Of a stretch of 64,000 bases of DNA, positions 22,986 through 33,744 are shown in pieces; position 1 is the first letter of the stretch, and each line of letters opens with the position of its first letter. A model generated the notes under the pieces. It made no database searches and was not told the DNA's origin. It was given only the letters and a program-made list of their open reading frames with translations. The position numbers were made by a program, and so were the translations under genes. Source of the DNA: Paguma larvata (Eukaryota; Chordata; Mammalia; Carnivora; Viverridae); assembly GCA_030068075.1 (NCBI GenBank), contig CM057841.1, forward strand, positions 39,349,030 through 39,413,029. The letters run 5' to 3'.

Positions 22986-23262
22986 GAAGACCATGGGAGA
23001 AGAGAAAGGGAAAAATAATTATCAACAGAGAGAGAGAGAGGCAAACCATAAGAGACTCTTAAATACAAAGAACAATGTGAGGGTTAATGGGGGGGGGTGA
23101 GGGAGAGGGGAAAACGGGTGATAGGGATTGAGGTGGGCACTTGTTGGAATGAGAACTGGGTACTGTATATAAGCAATGAACCACAGGACTCTATCCCAAA
23201 AACCAATAGCACACTTTACACACTGTATGTTAGCCAACTTGACAATAAATTGTTAAAAAATA

Positions 23263-23780
23263 GTGTTTTCAAAAACAAACAAAAACCAATAAAAATAGTG
23301 ATTTCACATATAAGAAAACTACTATGTACTACTGTTATATTTAAAAAATTACACACTAAATTATGCACACATGAAATATGACTAAAGCCATCAGAATCAG
23401 TGGTTAAGAAATAGCCTAGCAAGAAATATATTAAAATATACCCAATGGATGGCTTTGTGTAGTTAAATAAGTGAGTGATTTTTATTTTTCTGCTTTTCCA
23501 TATTTTCCACTATCGTCTGAACATTTAGATTGCATCTAACAGTGAAATAGCAAAATGAATTAAAAAAATAGTGTTAGGATGAAAAAAGCCTGTAAGATTT
23601 TTTTAAGGAAAAGTAGGCCTCCACACCCACCATTTTGAGCAACTGTTCTCCTGACCACTTGTACGCACACTCAGAACACTAGCTCCTATTCAGGCGAGAA
23701 GCCCTCTCACTACTAATTTTGTCCCTTAGTAGCTGAGACTCAGGCCTTCGGGTTAGTCTAACTTGTTTTAAGACTTGTAT
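23263..23780. other. Unassigned DNA
   Basis: A-rich sequence after the LINE-1 tail; no gene or repeat recognised. Confidence 0.4.
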
Positions 23781-23781
23781 T

Positions 23782-24005
23782 GTACTTTTATACCAAAATT
23801 TCTCAACCTTGGTATTCTTGACATTTCGGGTTCCATGATCCTTTGCTATTGGGGAAGGGATGCTGCCTTGTGCATGTCAGAAAGTTTAACAGCATCACTG
23901 GACTCTACCCATTGTTCTAATTCAGTAATATCTTTAGTGACAATTAAAATGTTTAGAGTCATTGCCAAATGTGCCTTAATGTACAAACTCACCATTATTT
24001 GCAAA
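23782..24005 (+). mobile_element. MER20 (hAT-Charlie non-autonomous DNA transposon)
   Basis: 'tttctcaaccttggtattct' then 'tgacatttcggg', 'gtttaacagcatcactgg', 'actctacccattg' and 'gtcattgccaaatgtgcc' match the MER20 consensus order along its full length. Terminal bases are eroded and there is no coding capacity. Confidence 0.85.
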
Positions 24006-24155
24006 TGAATGCCTTGTTAGTTATGTGATTTTAGAGAAGTTATCAACTTTTAATCTCCTTTTATAATATTAGACTACTAATATATTACTCTTAGAGCTGT
24101 GATTATTAAACATGTTTAACATACCTTGGCATGTAATCTGGCATATGGGAATTCT
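24006..24155 (+). mobile_element. MIR SINE fragment
   Basis: 'ttagttatgtgattttagag' followed by 'aagttatcaacttttaatctcc' resembles the MIR core (agctgtgtgaccttgggcaag, cacttaacctct). Confidence 0.5.
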
Positions 24156-24184
24156 AGTTACTATTATTGTTCTTTTACTATTAT

Positions 24185-24632
24185 TGATTGGGGTTGAACT
24201 ATATCCCTCAAAAATGTGTAAGTTGAAGTCCGAGCACTCAGTAACTCACAATGTGGCCTCATTTGGAGATAGGGTCTTTGCAGAGGTAACAGAGTTAATG
24301 TGAGATTTTTCATGGCAGATCCCTATTCAATATGATTGATGTCATCATCAAGGAAGGAAGTTTGGAGGCATACAAACACATAGGAAAAAACACCTGGTGA
24401 TGAAGGCAGCTATCAGAGTAATAGTTCTATAAGCCAAAGATTGCCGAAGTTTGCCAGAAAACCATCAGGGGCTAGATGAGAGGCATGGAACAAATTCACA
24501 CCCTCAGAAGGAAGATAATCTGTGGACACCTTGATTTTGGACTTAAAACATTCATAACTGAGACAATAAATTTCTACTGGGTAAGCCACCCAGTTCTTCG
24601 TATTGTTAGGGCAACATTAGCAAACTAATATA
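24185..24632 (+). mobile_element. MLT1-type MaLR (ERVL-class) solitary LTR
   Basis: 'ggggttgaactatatccctc', 'gtaagttgaagtccgagcac', 'tttggagatagggtctttgc', 'caccttgattttggactt', 'agacaataaatttctac' and 'aagccacccagttcttcgta' follow the MLT1-type LTR in sense to a final 'gcaaactaatata'. The AATAAA-like signal of the LTR is visible. No internal region follows, so this is a solo LTR. Exact MLT1 subfamily not determined. Confidence 0.75.
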
Positions 24633-25029
24633 AGTATTATTATTTTATTGTTGTCATTGTTATTATCATTACCATTTCTCCATTAACCCAACTATATTCC
24701 ATAGCAGCTAACTCCTGTGTAGATGTTAATAGAATGTTAGTGATGCCTTGGCTTGGCAGTACAAGATAAGAGACAGAAAATAAAACTGCTTGGATTCCAT
24801 TATGATTCTTCAATATCCAGCAACAGGATTTATTCTAAAAGTATGAAATGCTGCTGGATCCTAATTCTGGTTATAAATGACAAAAAGTTAAAATTTTCTT
24901 TAGAGTTACTCAATTTATAAAAAGTCACAGAAACTTGAATAGGTGCCTCAGAAATTTTTTGGACACAGTGTAATTGTAGATCACAGATAAAGTCTATGAG
25001 GAAAATGGCTTAATAGGGGTGACTGGAGT
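24633..25029. other. Unassigned DNA
   Basis: Starts with an ATT-rich patch; nothing else recognised. Confidence 0.4.
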
Positions 25030-25170
25030 GAAAATTGGGTATAATTCAGTCTGCTCCTGCTATAGGACTTACCACAATCAGTTTACTTTTGTGGACATTA
25101 ATTTTCTCAACTATATAATGTGATATGGTTACACTAATGATCTATAGGTTTCCCTGAAGCACTGATGTGT
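25030..25170 (+). mobile_element. Possible MIR SINE fragment
   Basis: 'gtggacattaattttctc' followed by 'tatataatgtgatatgg' gives a weak MIR-like pattern. Confidence 0.35.
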
Positions 25171-25647
25171 TATATTTTCATAGAGAGAAAAGAAACAAGA
25201 GTCAAGGACATCAATTTTAGTCATCTCTACAATATGTAAGTACATATATAATACTTATATCTTTTATTATGTTTCGTGAAAGATACAAACCTGTCACACA
25301 GATATACACACACAAGCTCATTAAGGATTGTGCAGACATCCTTATCTACTCATCATAGAACAGATGAGTAAAGTCCCCTTGGGAGAAAAGCATTGATACT
25401 GTTCTTTCATAGAAAATGCATGTAGTCTTTGAGAAACCAACCAAAAATCTCTCACTAAAGACCTATCTACCAAAACTAACATGATAAATGCTCTCTCTAT
25501 ACCTTCCAAACAACATTATTCACATAAAACTAAGATTCACACAGTGTATCTTCTCAAATTATAAAATTGTCAAATGTTATATTCTAAAATTATCAAATGT
25601 TTCTGTTTTTTTCTTCCTTAGGATACTGCATTAAAGGGGAGATAGAT
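25171..25647. other. Unassigned DNA
   Basis: No gene or family recognised. A near-duplication 'attataaaattgtcaaatgt' / 'attctaaaattatcaaatgt' lies at about 25559-25599. Confidence 0.4.
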
Positions 25648-25735
25648 TATAATGGTGATGGTGATAATGGATGGATGGATGGATGGATGATGGATGGATG
25701 GATGGAAAGAAAGACAGACAGACAGAAAGACAAAG
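25648..25735. repeat. (GGAT)n microsatellite with purine-rich flank
   Basis: GGAT units with one GATG interruption at about 25669-25705, followed by GAAA/GACA units. Confidence 0.92.
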
Positions 25736-25836
25736 TCACCAAGTGCTTTGTTTACATAATCAAAATTAGAAATATTTGGAAATAGTAACTTTTCTGGTTT
25801 AACTTTTTTTTTAGCATCAAAAAGTATTCAGGCAGT

Positions 25837-26045
25837 AGTTTTAGGTGGCTCAGTTGGTTAAGCATCTGAGTCTTGATTTGGCTCAGGTCATGATCTCACA
25901 GTTCATGGGTTCTAGCCCTGAGTAGAGCTCCATGCTGATAGCATGAACCTGTTTGGTATTCTCTGTCTACCTTTCTCTCTGCCCCTCCCCCCAACTGATG
26001 CACACACACAAATACGCTCTCTCTCTTTCACAAAAATTAATAAAT
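25837..26045 (+). mobile_element. Felid SINEC, first of a tandem pair, sense
   Basis: 'ttaggtggctcagttggtta', 'ggctcaggtcatgatctc' and a CT-rich body with tail 'caaaaattaataaatt'. The first bases of the head are lost. It directly precedes a second SINE in the same direction, and the pair shares one flanking duplication (25819-25834 and 26265-26280). Confidence 0.93.
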
Positions 26046-26046
26046 T

Positions 26047-26264
26047 GGGGCACGTGGGTGGCTCAATTGGTTAAGTGTCCAATTCTTGTTGTCAACACAG
26101 GTTTGTGGATTCAAGCCATGTGTTGGGTTCTGTGCTGGTAGAACGTAGCCTGCCTCTGGTCCTCTGTTTTCCTCTCTCTCTGTCCTTCCCCATCTTGCAC
26201 TCTCTCTCTCACTCTCAAAAATAGATAAACATAAAAGGTTAAGAAATAAATAAAAACATTTTTT
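26047..26264 (+). mobile_element. Felid SINEC, second of a tandem pair, sense
   Basis: Head 'ggggcacgtgggtggctcaa' begins immediately after the tail of the first copy. The middle is diverged ('gttgtcaacacaggtttg' in place of the usual ctcaggtcatgatc block). The tail runs 'caaaaatagataaacataaa' into the shared right duplication aaaaagtattcagaca. Confidence 0.92.
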
Positions 26265-26280
26265 AAAAAGTATTCAGACA

Positions 26281-26550
26281 AAACTCACATGTTTAAACCC
26301 TGAAACTGCATATTTTTATGCCCCAACCATAATATGTTTGTGTTCTGATTGAAGTTTAACCTTTTAATCTAACCCTTTAATTATCCAATGTGCCTGATCT
26401 GGACATATTGCAGTGATTTTTGGCAAAACAAAGAAAGAAACAAAAATGAATAAATAAAAAAAAAAACTTCTAAAAAAAAGGTAAAATCCAGTTCTGACAT
26501 GAGGGATCTATCTGCATTTCTTAGTACCTGTTTCTCCACTCCCAAAATAT
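26281..26550. other. Unassigned DNA
   Basis: A-rich patch near 26450-26480; no gene recognised. Confidence 0.4.
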
Positions 26551-26596
26551 GCACACACACGCGCGCGCGTGTACACACACACACACACACACACAC
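26551..26596. repeat. (CA)n/(CG)n alternating repeat
   Basis: CA, then CGCGCGCG, then GTGTAC and CA units. It includes the 16-bp perfect palindrome acacgcgcgcgcgtgt at 26557-26572. Confidence 0.95.
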
Positions 26597-26960
26597 AAAG
26601 ATATGAAGAAAAGAGGTAAAAACACCCACCAAATGCATTCTTAAAATAGTTGTTTTCTCACTTTGGAGTGCTATCACTTGCAACTGATTTCTACCTCACT
26701 TGTCTCCGTGGACTTTCATATATCCCAATCCCTTGGATTTTCTTTTCTTTCACTGTCCTTCCTTAGATAGGACCTCCCGGTTCCCCACTGATAATGAAAC
26801 ACTCTGGCTCAGTACAAACTTAGAATTGCTTTTGATATCAGATGATCTCTTGAAACTTAGCAAGCTGAATTTGTTTATCTGTCTACATTTGTTCTAAAAA
26901 CTCCTACTGAAGTATTTCCATTACCTTGGAAAACCACAGGTGCTGAGTGTATCCAGTTGG
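26597..26960. other. Unassigned DNA
   Basis: No gene or repeat recognised; the open frame at 26700-26897 has no recognisable domain. Confidence 0.4.
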
Positions 26961-27020
26961 GCAAAATAATCAACCAACTGAGCAAAATAATCAACCAACC
27001 ATTTGTTTGTTTGTTTGTTT
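26961..27020. repeat. 21-bp tandem duplication next to (TTTG)n
   Basis: gcaaaataatcaaccaac at 26961-26978 recurs exactly at 26982-26999 and runs into TTTG units at 27001-27020. Confidence 0.9.
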
Positions 27021-28289
27021 TTTCTTCTTTCTCTTTCCATTAAACAAGGTACCATTTTCATAAGTAGAGGCTGAGACAGGATAAAATCTTGACCTGTGTC
27101 ATATGGGAGACAAATGGAAGCCATCCATTGAGATTTTTATTTAATGTTAGTCAAGTTATGTCTTGGAAGAGTGTGTTGTTTAGCTATAGAACACAATATT
27201 CATGTCAGTGAGGGTGAATATCCAGAATACATTATAATCCCTTATGACTCAACTGCCCTCTCTAGTAAAAGTCTAAAAGACAATGGAATTGAAATCATAT
27301 TCACTCTTTTCCCGATCAATTTTCTTTCTTAAGAGGTGAATTACCTCACAAGATAAAATAAATTTTATTTCAATGGATGAACTTGCCCATGTAACCCTAG
27401 CACTGAGAAATATAATGCAGATTTTTGTGTATTTTTGTGTCTCTCTCATAATCCTCACTATGTTGTCAGATTTTATTTTTTCTAGTTATTAATTACAGCA
27501 CCCATTAGTCTATAAGTAACATTTTGTTTCAATATCATGTGCTAGAGATTGTAATTTGAAGTCATGTGATAGTACAGAGAACAAGGTAAAAACATCGGGA
27601 GGCTGAGAGGCAAGTGTATGTGATTCTTTCACTATTGCATCCAAATAATCTGGCATAGTGCCCAACGAAATAAAAGACACTCCCTAAATACTTTTTGTAA
27701 AATAAGTTGATAAATGAATAAGTGAATTTAAGTATTGGCATTTTGTATTTTGTTCCTATCTTCAAATTATTTTAAATGTGAAATTCTTTCTTTTGCATCT
27801 CTCCCACTCCTCTCCTGTTGGAGGCTTGAAGGTTTATCAATTTTAGGCCTAAAAAAGGCTAATCAATAATATTTAATGAATGATAGTTCATGATCCTTAG
27901 ACTGTATCCCTGATATTCTGTTTTCACACAGCACATTCCCTTAGTCATTTGGAATTATGGCAGTGGTCTCACACTATTACGCCTATGCAGATAACTTTCA
28001 AATAAAGGTCTTTAAATCAGTTTCTGTCTGACCTCCACATCCATGTGCAGCTCTGCCAGCTTGCTGTCTGTCTACCATTATGACACTAGCTCCACAGACA
28101 TTAGTTTCAAAACCCACTTTTTTTCATGCTTTCCATTCTGGATAACTGTGTCATATTTCAGACTGTTGTTATCATGTGGCCTCTTGACTCTAGTCATTGT
28201 TTGTTTCTGCTTTTTGCTTTCCTTAACCCATCTTCTTTGAAATGATGATTATAAAACATTTTGTTAATTCACTGTCCTCCTTTGGTAGT
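27021..28289. other. Unassigned DNA, 1.3 kb
   Basis: About 27640-27725 may hold a sense L2 end ('tctggcatagtgcccaacg', 'gataaatgaataagtga'), too weak to call separately. No gene recognised. Confidence 0.35.
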
Positions 28290-28640
28290 TCATAATGATA
28301 CCTTTTATAATCTGAACCAAGTTCTGCAAGCCTCTTCATGAACTAACCATGTCTCCCTAACCACTTCATATTTGACTTGATAATTTGGAAATTCCCAATG
28401 ATTTTATGGTTATTTGAAGTATAATTTATATTTTTCTAGACAACTGAACATGCAAATCTCTCCATCTAGAATAGACTTTTAAACTCATCTATGTAGCAAA
28501 ATGCTTTTGTTTATTAAGTCTCATCTCAAATATTTCCTCCTCTGGGTAGATTTGACTCACTCTCTAGGGAAGACTGTGAGATTATATTTCCTGCACATTG
28601 TATATATTTACCCTAATGCCCTAAAATTTTAGTTGGATTG
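28290..28640 (+). mobile_element. L2 LINE 3'-region fragment
   Basis: 'tataatctgaaccaagttctg', 'aagtctcatctcaaatatttcc' and 'tcctctgggtagatttgact' follow the sense L2 order (tggaatgctctt, ctcaaatgtcacctcctc, gaggccttccctgac). Confidence 0.5.
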
Positions 28641-29094
28641 AGCAGAGGTGGATGAATTTAGGGAGTCCAGGATGAATGCCTTGGGGGGAAGGGGAGGGTG
28701 TTCTGTGTTTCCCGCAGAAAATTTAACATATAAAACCACATACTCATACTTAAAATTTTGCATCAAATTGTGCCAAGAATAAAATCAGAAAAAAAATAAT
28801 AGAAGTCAAATTTTAAATAATGGGTTTGAGAGGATCACAGTTGCTGAGTTATACAGCTAAAAGAATTAACTAAGGAAAGAAACCATGAAAATCAAGTGAA
28901 TAGATTAGCCGAAGGAGGCAATCACCATTTGATGTAGATACGTTCTGAACCTAAAACTATCTAACTCTATTGCAAATGCCATCCCCCTCCTTATCTATGT
29001 CTAGTTGTTAAAAAATGTCCACATTTAGAGTCACAAAGAGAGGGAGATACATAGCAAAGAAATACCTCCATTACATAACCATCTTCATGGTGGG
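28641..29094. other. Unassigned DNA
   Basis: A GGGGGGAAGGGGAGGG patch lies near 28683. No gene recognised. Confidence 0.4.
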
Positions 29095-29480
29095 TTTTAT
29101 AATCTCTAATTCACATATTTCTCTCAAATAGAATATAATCTCCTTGCAAATAGAGATATTTTATTTATGATGTTAATTCTTTTTTTAAATGTTTATTTAT
29201 TTTGTGAGATATATATAGAGAGACAGAGTATGAGCAGAGGAGGATCAGAGAGAAAGGGAGAAACAGAATCTGAAGCTGCCTCCAGGCTCTGAGCTGTCAG
29301 CACAGAGCCTGATGTGGGGCTCGAACTCACGAACCGTGAGATCATGACCTGAGCCGAAGTCGGACACTTAACCGACTGAGTCACCCAGGTGCCCCTATGA
29401 TGTTAATTCTGTATTTATCCAACATCTGGGCCACACTAAGGGGCAGTGAATGTTAGTTAAATTAATAAATGAAAAATCAT
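29095..29480 (+). mobile_element. L2 LINE 3' end, split by a SINE
   Basis: Left part 'gaatataatctccttgcaaa' and 'tagagatattttatttatga' (like tgtaagctccttgagggcaggga); right part 'gtatttatccaacatctggg' and 'gttaaattaataaatgaa' (like gtatccccagcacc... ctcaataaatg). The SINE at 29181-29395 sits between them. Confidence 0.6.
29181..29395 (-). mobile_element. Felid SINEC nested in L2, antisense
   Basis: Near-complete copy ('atgtttatttattttgtgag', 'gagatcatgacctgagccga', 'gagtcacccaggtgcccc') with a perfect 15-bp duplication, tatgatgttaattct, at 29166-29180 and 29396-29410. Confidence 0.97.
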
Positions 29481-30564
29481 TTTCGGGCAGCAAAAGGAAA
29501 CTCACTTAAATAACTTAATAGTAGTACAGTAATAAGAACCCTTCCCAGATGGTTCTACTGAAATGTTTCACTGACCTAGCTTAGTTAGGATGATACCACC
29601 TCCCCCTCCCCTCCCATCCACATCTCTGGATCTCTTTACCACTTCTCACGTAAGCAGCATCCTAAGAGGCACTCAGTAAACCTTTAATGAATTTGGAGAT
29701 GCATTCCCAAAGAAGTGATATTGTGAGAAGAATGATCTCATGCTGAATCACACTCATTTCTGACAGGGGCTTACACTATTCCTTAAAACAGTGGGCACTC
29801 CAAACAGCAGCCAAGAAAGACAGCATCTGCAGGGAGAGTCCTCTCCCTGCTGATGATAGAAGAGTTTTCAGAATGAAGCTTATTGATCACTGATAAGTGA
29901 ATGCGGCAAATGTGAATTCTCACTCCATGATATTGAAGTTTAAAGCCCATTCTAAAGAACGAGTGCCTAAACCACTAACTCTTTTGGAAGAAAAAAAATG
30001 ATGAGGTTTCCCCGTCCCTTAGTGATATGTTCCTGGAAAGGCTTTCTTCCAGGACGTCAGCTCATTTTGAGAGAGTTGCAGAGGTACCCATCGCTTAGGG
30101 AAGCAGATCCATTAGGCAACTAATCTAATAAGGCTGGGAGATGCCATGCTCCCACTTGCCCAAATAAGTTGCTTGCTAACATTTCTGTTTTGAAATCTCT
30201 CAAAGTAGTGTCTGCTTTATAACTCAGCTGTTACCAAATGCTAGAAAGTATATTTTTGTTAATTACATTTTCTAAAAGCAACAGGAGATGTGACCCAGGA
30301 TCGTAGAGTTGCATGTTTCTAAGAAGCCTCAGAAATTGCCTAGTGGTGTCAGCATATCTGAATTCCTGCCTCAACGTTCCTCTGCAAGGCTTCTGTTGGG
30401 CTCCTACCACTGACAGGAGGTACTGACTCTCACACAGCTGATCTGTGATCTTAGGCAAAAAGGCCTTATTGCTGTAGATAGCAAAACGTGTGGGGACAGA
30501 GGTCGGTTTCAGTGACTAGAATGATCATACTTCTGTGTTAGCTATCTGGCTGAGATTTAACTGC
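29481..30564. other. Repeat-free unassigned DNA, 1.1 kb
   Basis: Comparatively GC-rich for this window, with no microsatellite or interspersed repeat that I recognise. The antisense open frame at 30231-30458 has no recognisable motif. Confidence 0.45.
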
Positions 30565-30800
30565 TGTTTAATGAATGCTTGCTACACGGCAGGTACAGAC
30601 CTGATGCATTTCCACATGGTTACATTTAACGTCCATAGCTATTTTGGAAATTTCTAACAGTAGTCCCATTTTAAAGACGATGATACTTAAACACAGATGA
30701 TTTAAGTATATATTGCCAAAAATCACAAAGATGACGTGGCAGAGAAAGGATTAGAAACTGGGTTTCCTGATTTCAATCTTAATGCTATTTCCTATGCTCT
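30565..30800 (-). mobile_element. MIR SINE, antisense
   Basis: 'aatgcttgctacacggcagg', 'cattttaaagacgatgatac', 'gccaaaaatcacaaagatga' and 'gaaactgggtttcctgattt' follow the complement of MIR nearly end to end. Confidence 0.65.
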
Positions 30801-31017
30801 CAGCACGTGACCTTTTGTTCATTCTGCATTTACTTGATAGGCTTTAACACATTATGCTTAGATCAGGCTCAGTAACTTCTGTTCATTATCTCTATTTTCC
30901 AAACTTCTTATTAACTAACTTAACAAATACCTCAAATATGTGTTCACATATATATAATATGTATATGTACATATATATGTAATCTCATATTCAAAAATTA
31001 TTTTCCCCATTATTAAA

Positions 31018-31212
31018 ATTAGGGGTCAGTAAGTCATCACCCTTTTTTGTAAATAAAGCTTAATGAAACACAGCCACACTCATTCATTTATTTACTTATT
31101 TCCTGTGGCTGCTTTTGTCCTGTAATGACAGAACTGTGAAGTGGCAATGGAGACTTGGAGACTTTATGGCCTGCAGCCTAAAATATTTACCACTGGCACC
31201 TTTCCAGGGTCT
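31018..31212. mobile_element. hAT-Charlie-type non-autonomous DNA transposon
   Basis: 'aggggtcagtaagtcatcac', 'ttgtaaataaagcttaatg', 'aaacacagccacactcattc', 'tgtggctgcttttgtcctg' and 'agcctaaaatatttaccactgg' in pieces match the common mammalian element with CAGGGGTCGGCAAAC-type ends. A second terminus may survive at about 31360-31375 ('cctcacccctgg'), the intervening DNA being unexplained. Family name and orientation not asserted. Confidence 0.75.
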
Positions 31213-31375
31213 TTCCACAGAGTTGAGGATTCGGACTCTTATCATAGCCCTTTTATAGGTGTACTTTACCTGTTTGGCTTCTTCGCTTGGTTGTATCAAC
31301 ATGGCCCTGGAAAATGATGATGTGCTTTGCAAATTTTAAATAAATATATTATCTGAAATGTTTCCTCACCCCTGG

Positions 31376-33200
31376 TTTAAACCATGGGAAATCATTTTCA
31401 TTTGTGTATGTACATATAGGGATGCATACATGTGCACTTTAAAATGTTGGCAAATCCTTTTTGGAAAAGACTGGATGGAAACAAGTGCTTTCATATGAAG
31501 GTCTTCTCTATATAAGGGTATTTATATGTCTGTCTTTCTGTCTATCTATCCATCCATCTATCTTGACTTATCTGTTTCAGCCATCTCTCACCCTCCACCT
31601 TGTATCCCAGCCATTGCTGCAATAACAAGTTTTGGAAGTTTGAGTTTCTTTGTCTCAGATAAACCGTGCTTCTCTCTCTTGCTGCCTAGGGTATCTCCGA
31701 TGTCACAGTAGGTGATGTCTGGAGGAACGTAATACCACAAATGCACAAATTTGGAAGATCAATGGCAATAACAATGCACAGTCGATTCTTGACTAATGTG
31801 GTAGAAGAACTGGGTACTCCCTTTTTTGTCCCCAGATAGACAACTTGGAGGTGCATTCTACATGAGTCTTTAAATGTCCTCAGAAATAGAAGCCCAGGTG
31901 CCTATAATGATGACTGATTTGATAATGTACCATTAGACTGGATTTTTTGTCTTCCTTGTTTTTCCTTTCTACTTCTTCATTATTAATCTCTAGGATCACT
32001 TGAAAAACTAAGCTAACTGTATATACACACTCACTCAAGCAAACATGATATAAACCAGTATATGCATCTATGTTGCACACACTTAGTTGAGGAGTGGCAA
32101 ATGAGAAATAGACTTCCAGAGATTTTCCTTTACTGTGACCACAGTATCTTTTAATACGCATGTCCTTTCCAGTGGTAGTTGGATGAGCTATCTGAATCTT
32201 TTTCAAAATAGCATTTTAGAAAATAACTATTAAAAATCCAGAGTTGACATTGAAAATAAAAACTGTGTTTAACTCCCAGTATACACTGTATGATATAGCT
32301 TAAATGCAATCTGTGTGATGGTAGAAGTGGGTGGAGATACATACTCACAGGCATCCACAATACACCAGAGCATCACACAAAATACATTTTCAATAATATG
32401 TTTATTCTTATATACATTAAAAATACTATAATTTTATATTGTGTAATGAGACATTTTGTTACAGTATATGAAATGGAATTATTGAAAGCCAGTCATATAT
32501 ATGTATATGTGTATATATATATATACACAAATGATGTTACATATAATATTGGAGAGAACACAAAACAGGGAAATTAAAATAGATATAAAATCAGCGATAT
32601 ACTTTTGACTAAGCCTATGTGATTAGATTTATCATTAGAGTTTGATTTGATAAACTTTTGTTGCTAGGTTCTCTTATTTTAAAAATTGTTATTGTTACCC
32701 TTTATTTTTTGGACAGGAAAACAAGGGTAATATAAAATACATTGTGTTATAAAGTTGCTATTTTGTGATAGTATTAGAGTCCCTTCTAGTTGCCCAATGT
32801 CTCCTGTTGTAAGTAAGATGGTATTTATTAGTCATGTATGAATTTAACTGGCATTGCCAAGCATAATAGACAATAGATTCTACCCTGAGTTTAGAGAAGA
32901 CATAGACATGTTCTTCAAAATGATGTTTCTTATTCTTGCCTTCCATAAAATCTGGTGTTGTAGTATTATATCTTTACTCTGTGTAAGTATTTTCATGTCA
33001 GACCCAGAAATTATGTCTCCTCTTCCTATAAAATCTGTCCTTGATCCACAAAAGAGAGGCATCTGGAGAAAATATAGTTCTCTCACCCAGGTTAGTGTTA
33101 TAGACAGAGTACAGAGACTAGAGTCAGGTCTCTCATAAGTCTGTGTCTGGAGTTTGCGAATGTGTGTGCATCCTTCTCTGACCCTTGGTCTCATTCTCTG
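31376..33200. other. Unassigned DNA, 1.8 kb
   Basis: A TATG/TATA patch lies at about 32507-32529 and TCCATCTA-like units at 31545-31565. No gene or interspersed repeat recognised, despite several 60-108 codon open frames on both strands. Confidence 0.4.
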
Positions 33201-33204
33201 TGGG

Positions 33205-33735
33205 TTAGTTTTCTATTGCTGCTATAAGAAATTACCACAAAGTGAGTGGCTTAAAACAACACAAATTTATTTTCTTCCAGTTCAGTAAGTCAGAAGTCAG
33301 ACATGGATCTCATTAGACTAAACTCAAGGTTATCAAGAGGATTACATTCTTTTCTGGAGGCTCTGGAATAGAAATGTTTTCCTAGACTATTCTATTTTCT
33401 AAAGGCCACTCACACTCCTTGGTTCCTGGATCCCTTGCTCTATACTAAAGTCAGCATCATAGCATCTGTCTGACCATTCTTCCATAGTAACATTCCCCTT
33501 CTGACCATAGCTTGGGAAGGTTCTCCCTTTCCAAAAACTCATGTAATTATATTGGGTTCGCTGACCCATGAAATTAGATATCTCACCAGGAGAATTTTCC
33601 CAAGTCATGGTCCGTAATTGTAATCACATTGAATAATCAATTTTTTTCTATTTAAAGTAACATAGTAACATGTTCTGCAGATTATAATGTGAATATCTCT
33701 GGGGAGGGAGATATGATTCTACTCACCATACTCTA
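33205..33735 (-). mobile_element. MaLR/MLT1-type solitary LTR, antisense
   Basis: 'gttagttttctattgctgct', 'aaattaccacaaagtgagtg' and 'gcttaaaacaacacaaattt' begin the complement of an ERVL-MaLR-type LTR. The body continues through 'ttctggaggctctggaatag' and 'cacactccttggttcctgg' to 'gaatatctctggggaggg'. It ends close to where LINE-1 sequence begins. Subfamily not determined. Confidence 0.65.
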
Positions 33736-33744
33736 TGGTGGGAT

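Larger units (their letters stand above)
21300..23262 (+). mobile_element. LINE-1, sense, 5'-truncated, with nested SINE
   Basis: Starts within ORF2 downstream of the RT core ('acattccatgctcatgga') and runs through the C-terminal region ('ccaacagacacatgaaaaga', 'gcactgttggtgggaatgca', 'ataatacttggcaatgagaa') into the 3' UTR, ending near 'gccaacttgacaataaat' and an A-rich tail. Interrupted by the SINE at 21961-22192. The right part contains a GAGAGA tract and a G9 run. Confidence 0.93.

Noticed and set aside
24100..24303. 63-codon sense frame with a hydrophobic start
   Set aside because: It runs from MIR-like DNA into the MLT1-type LTR, so the sequence is explained by repeats.
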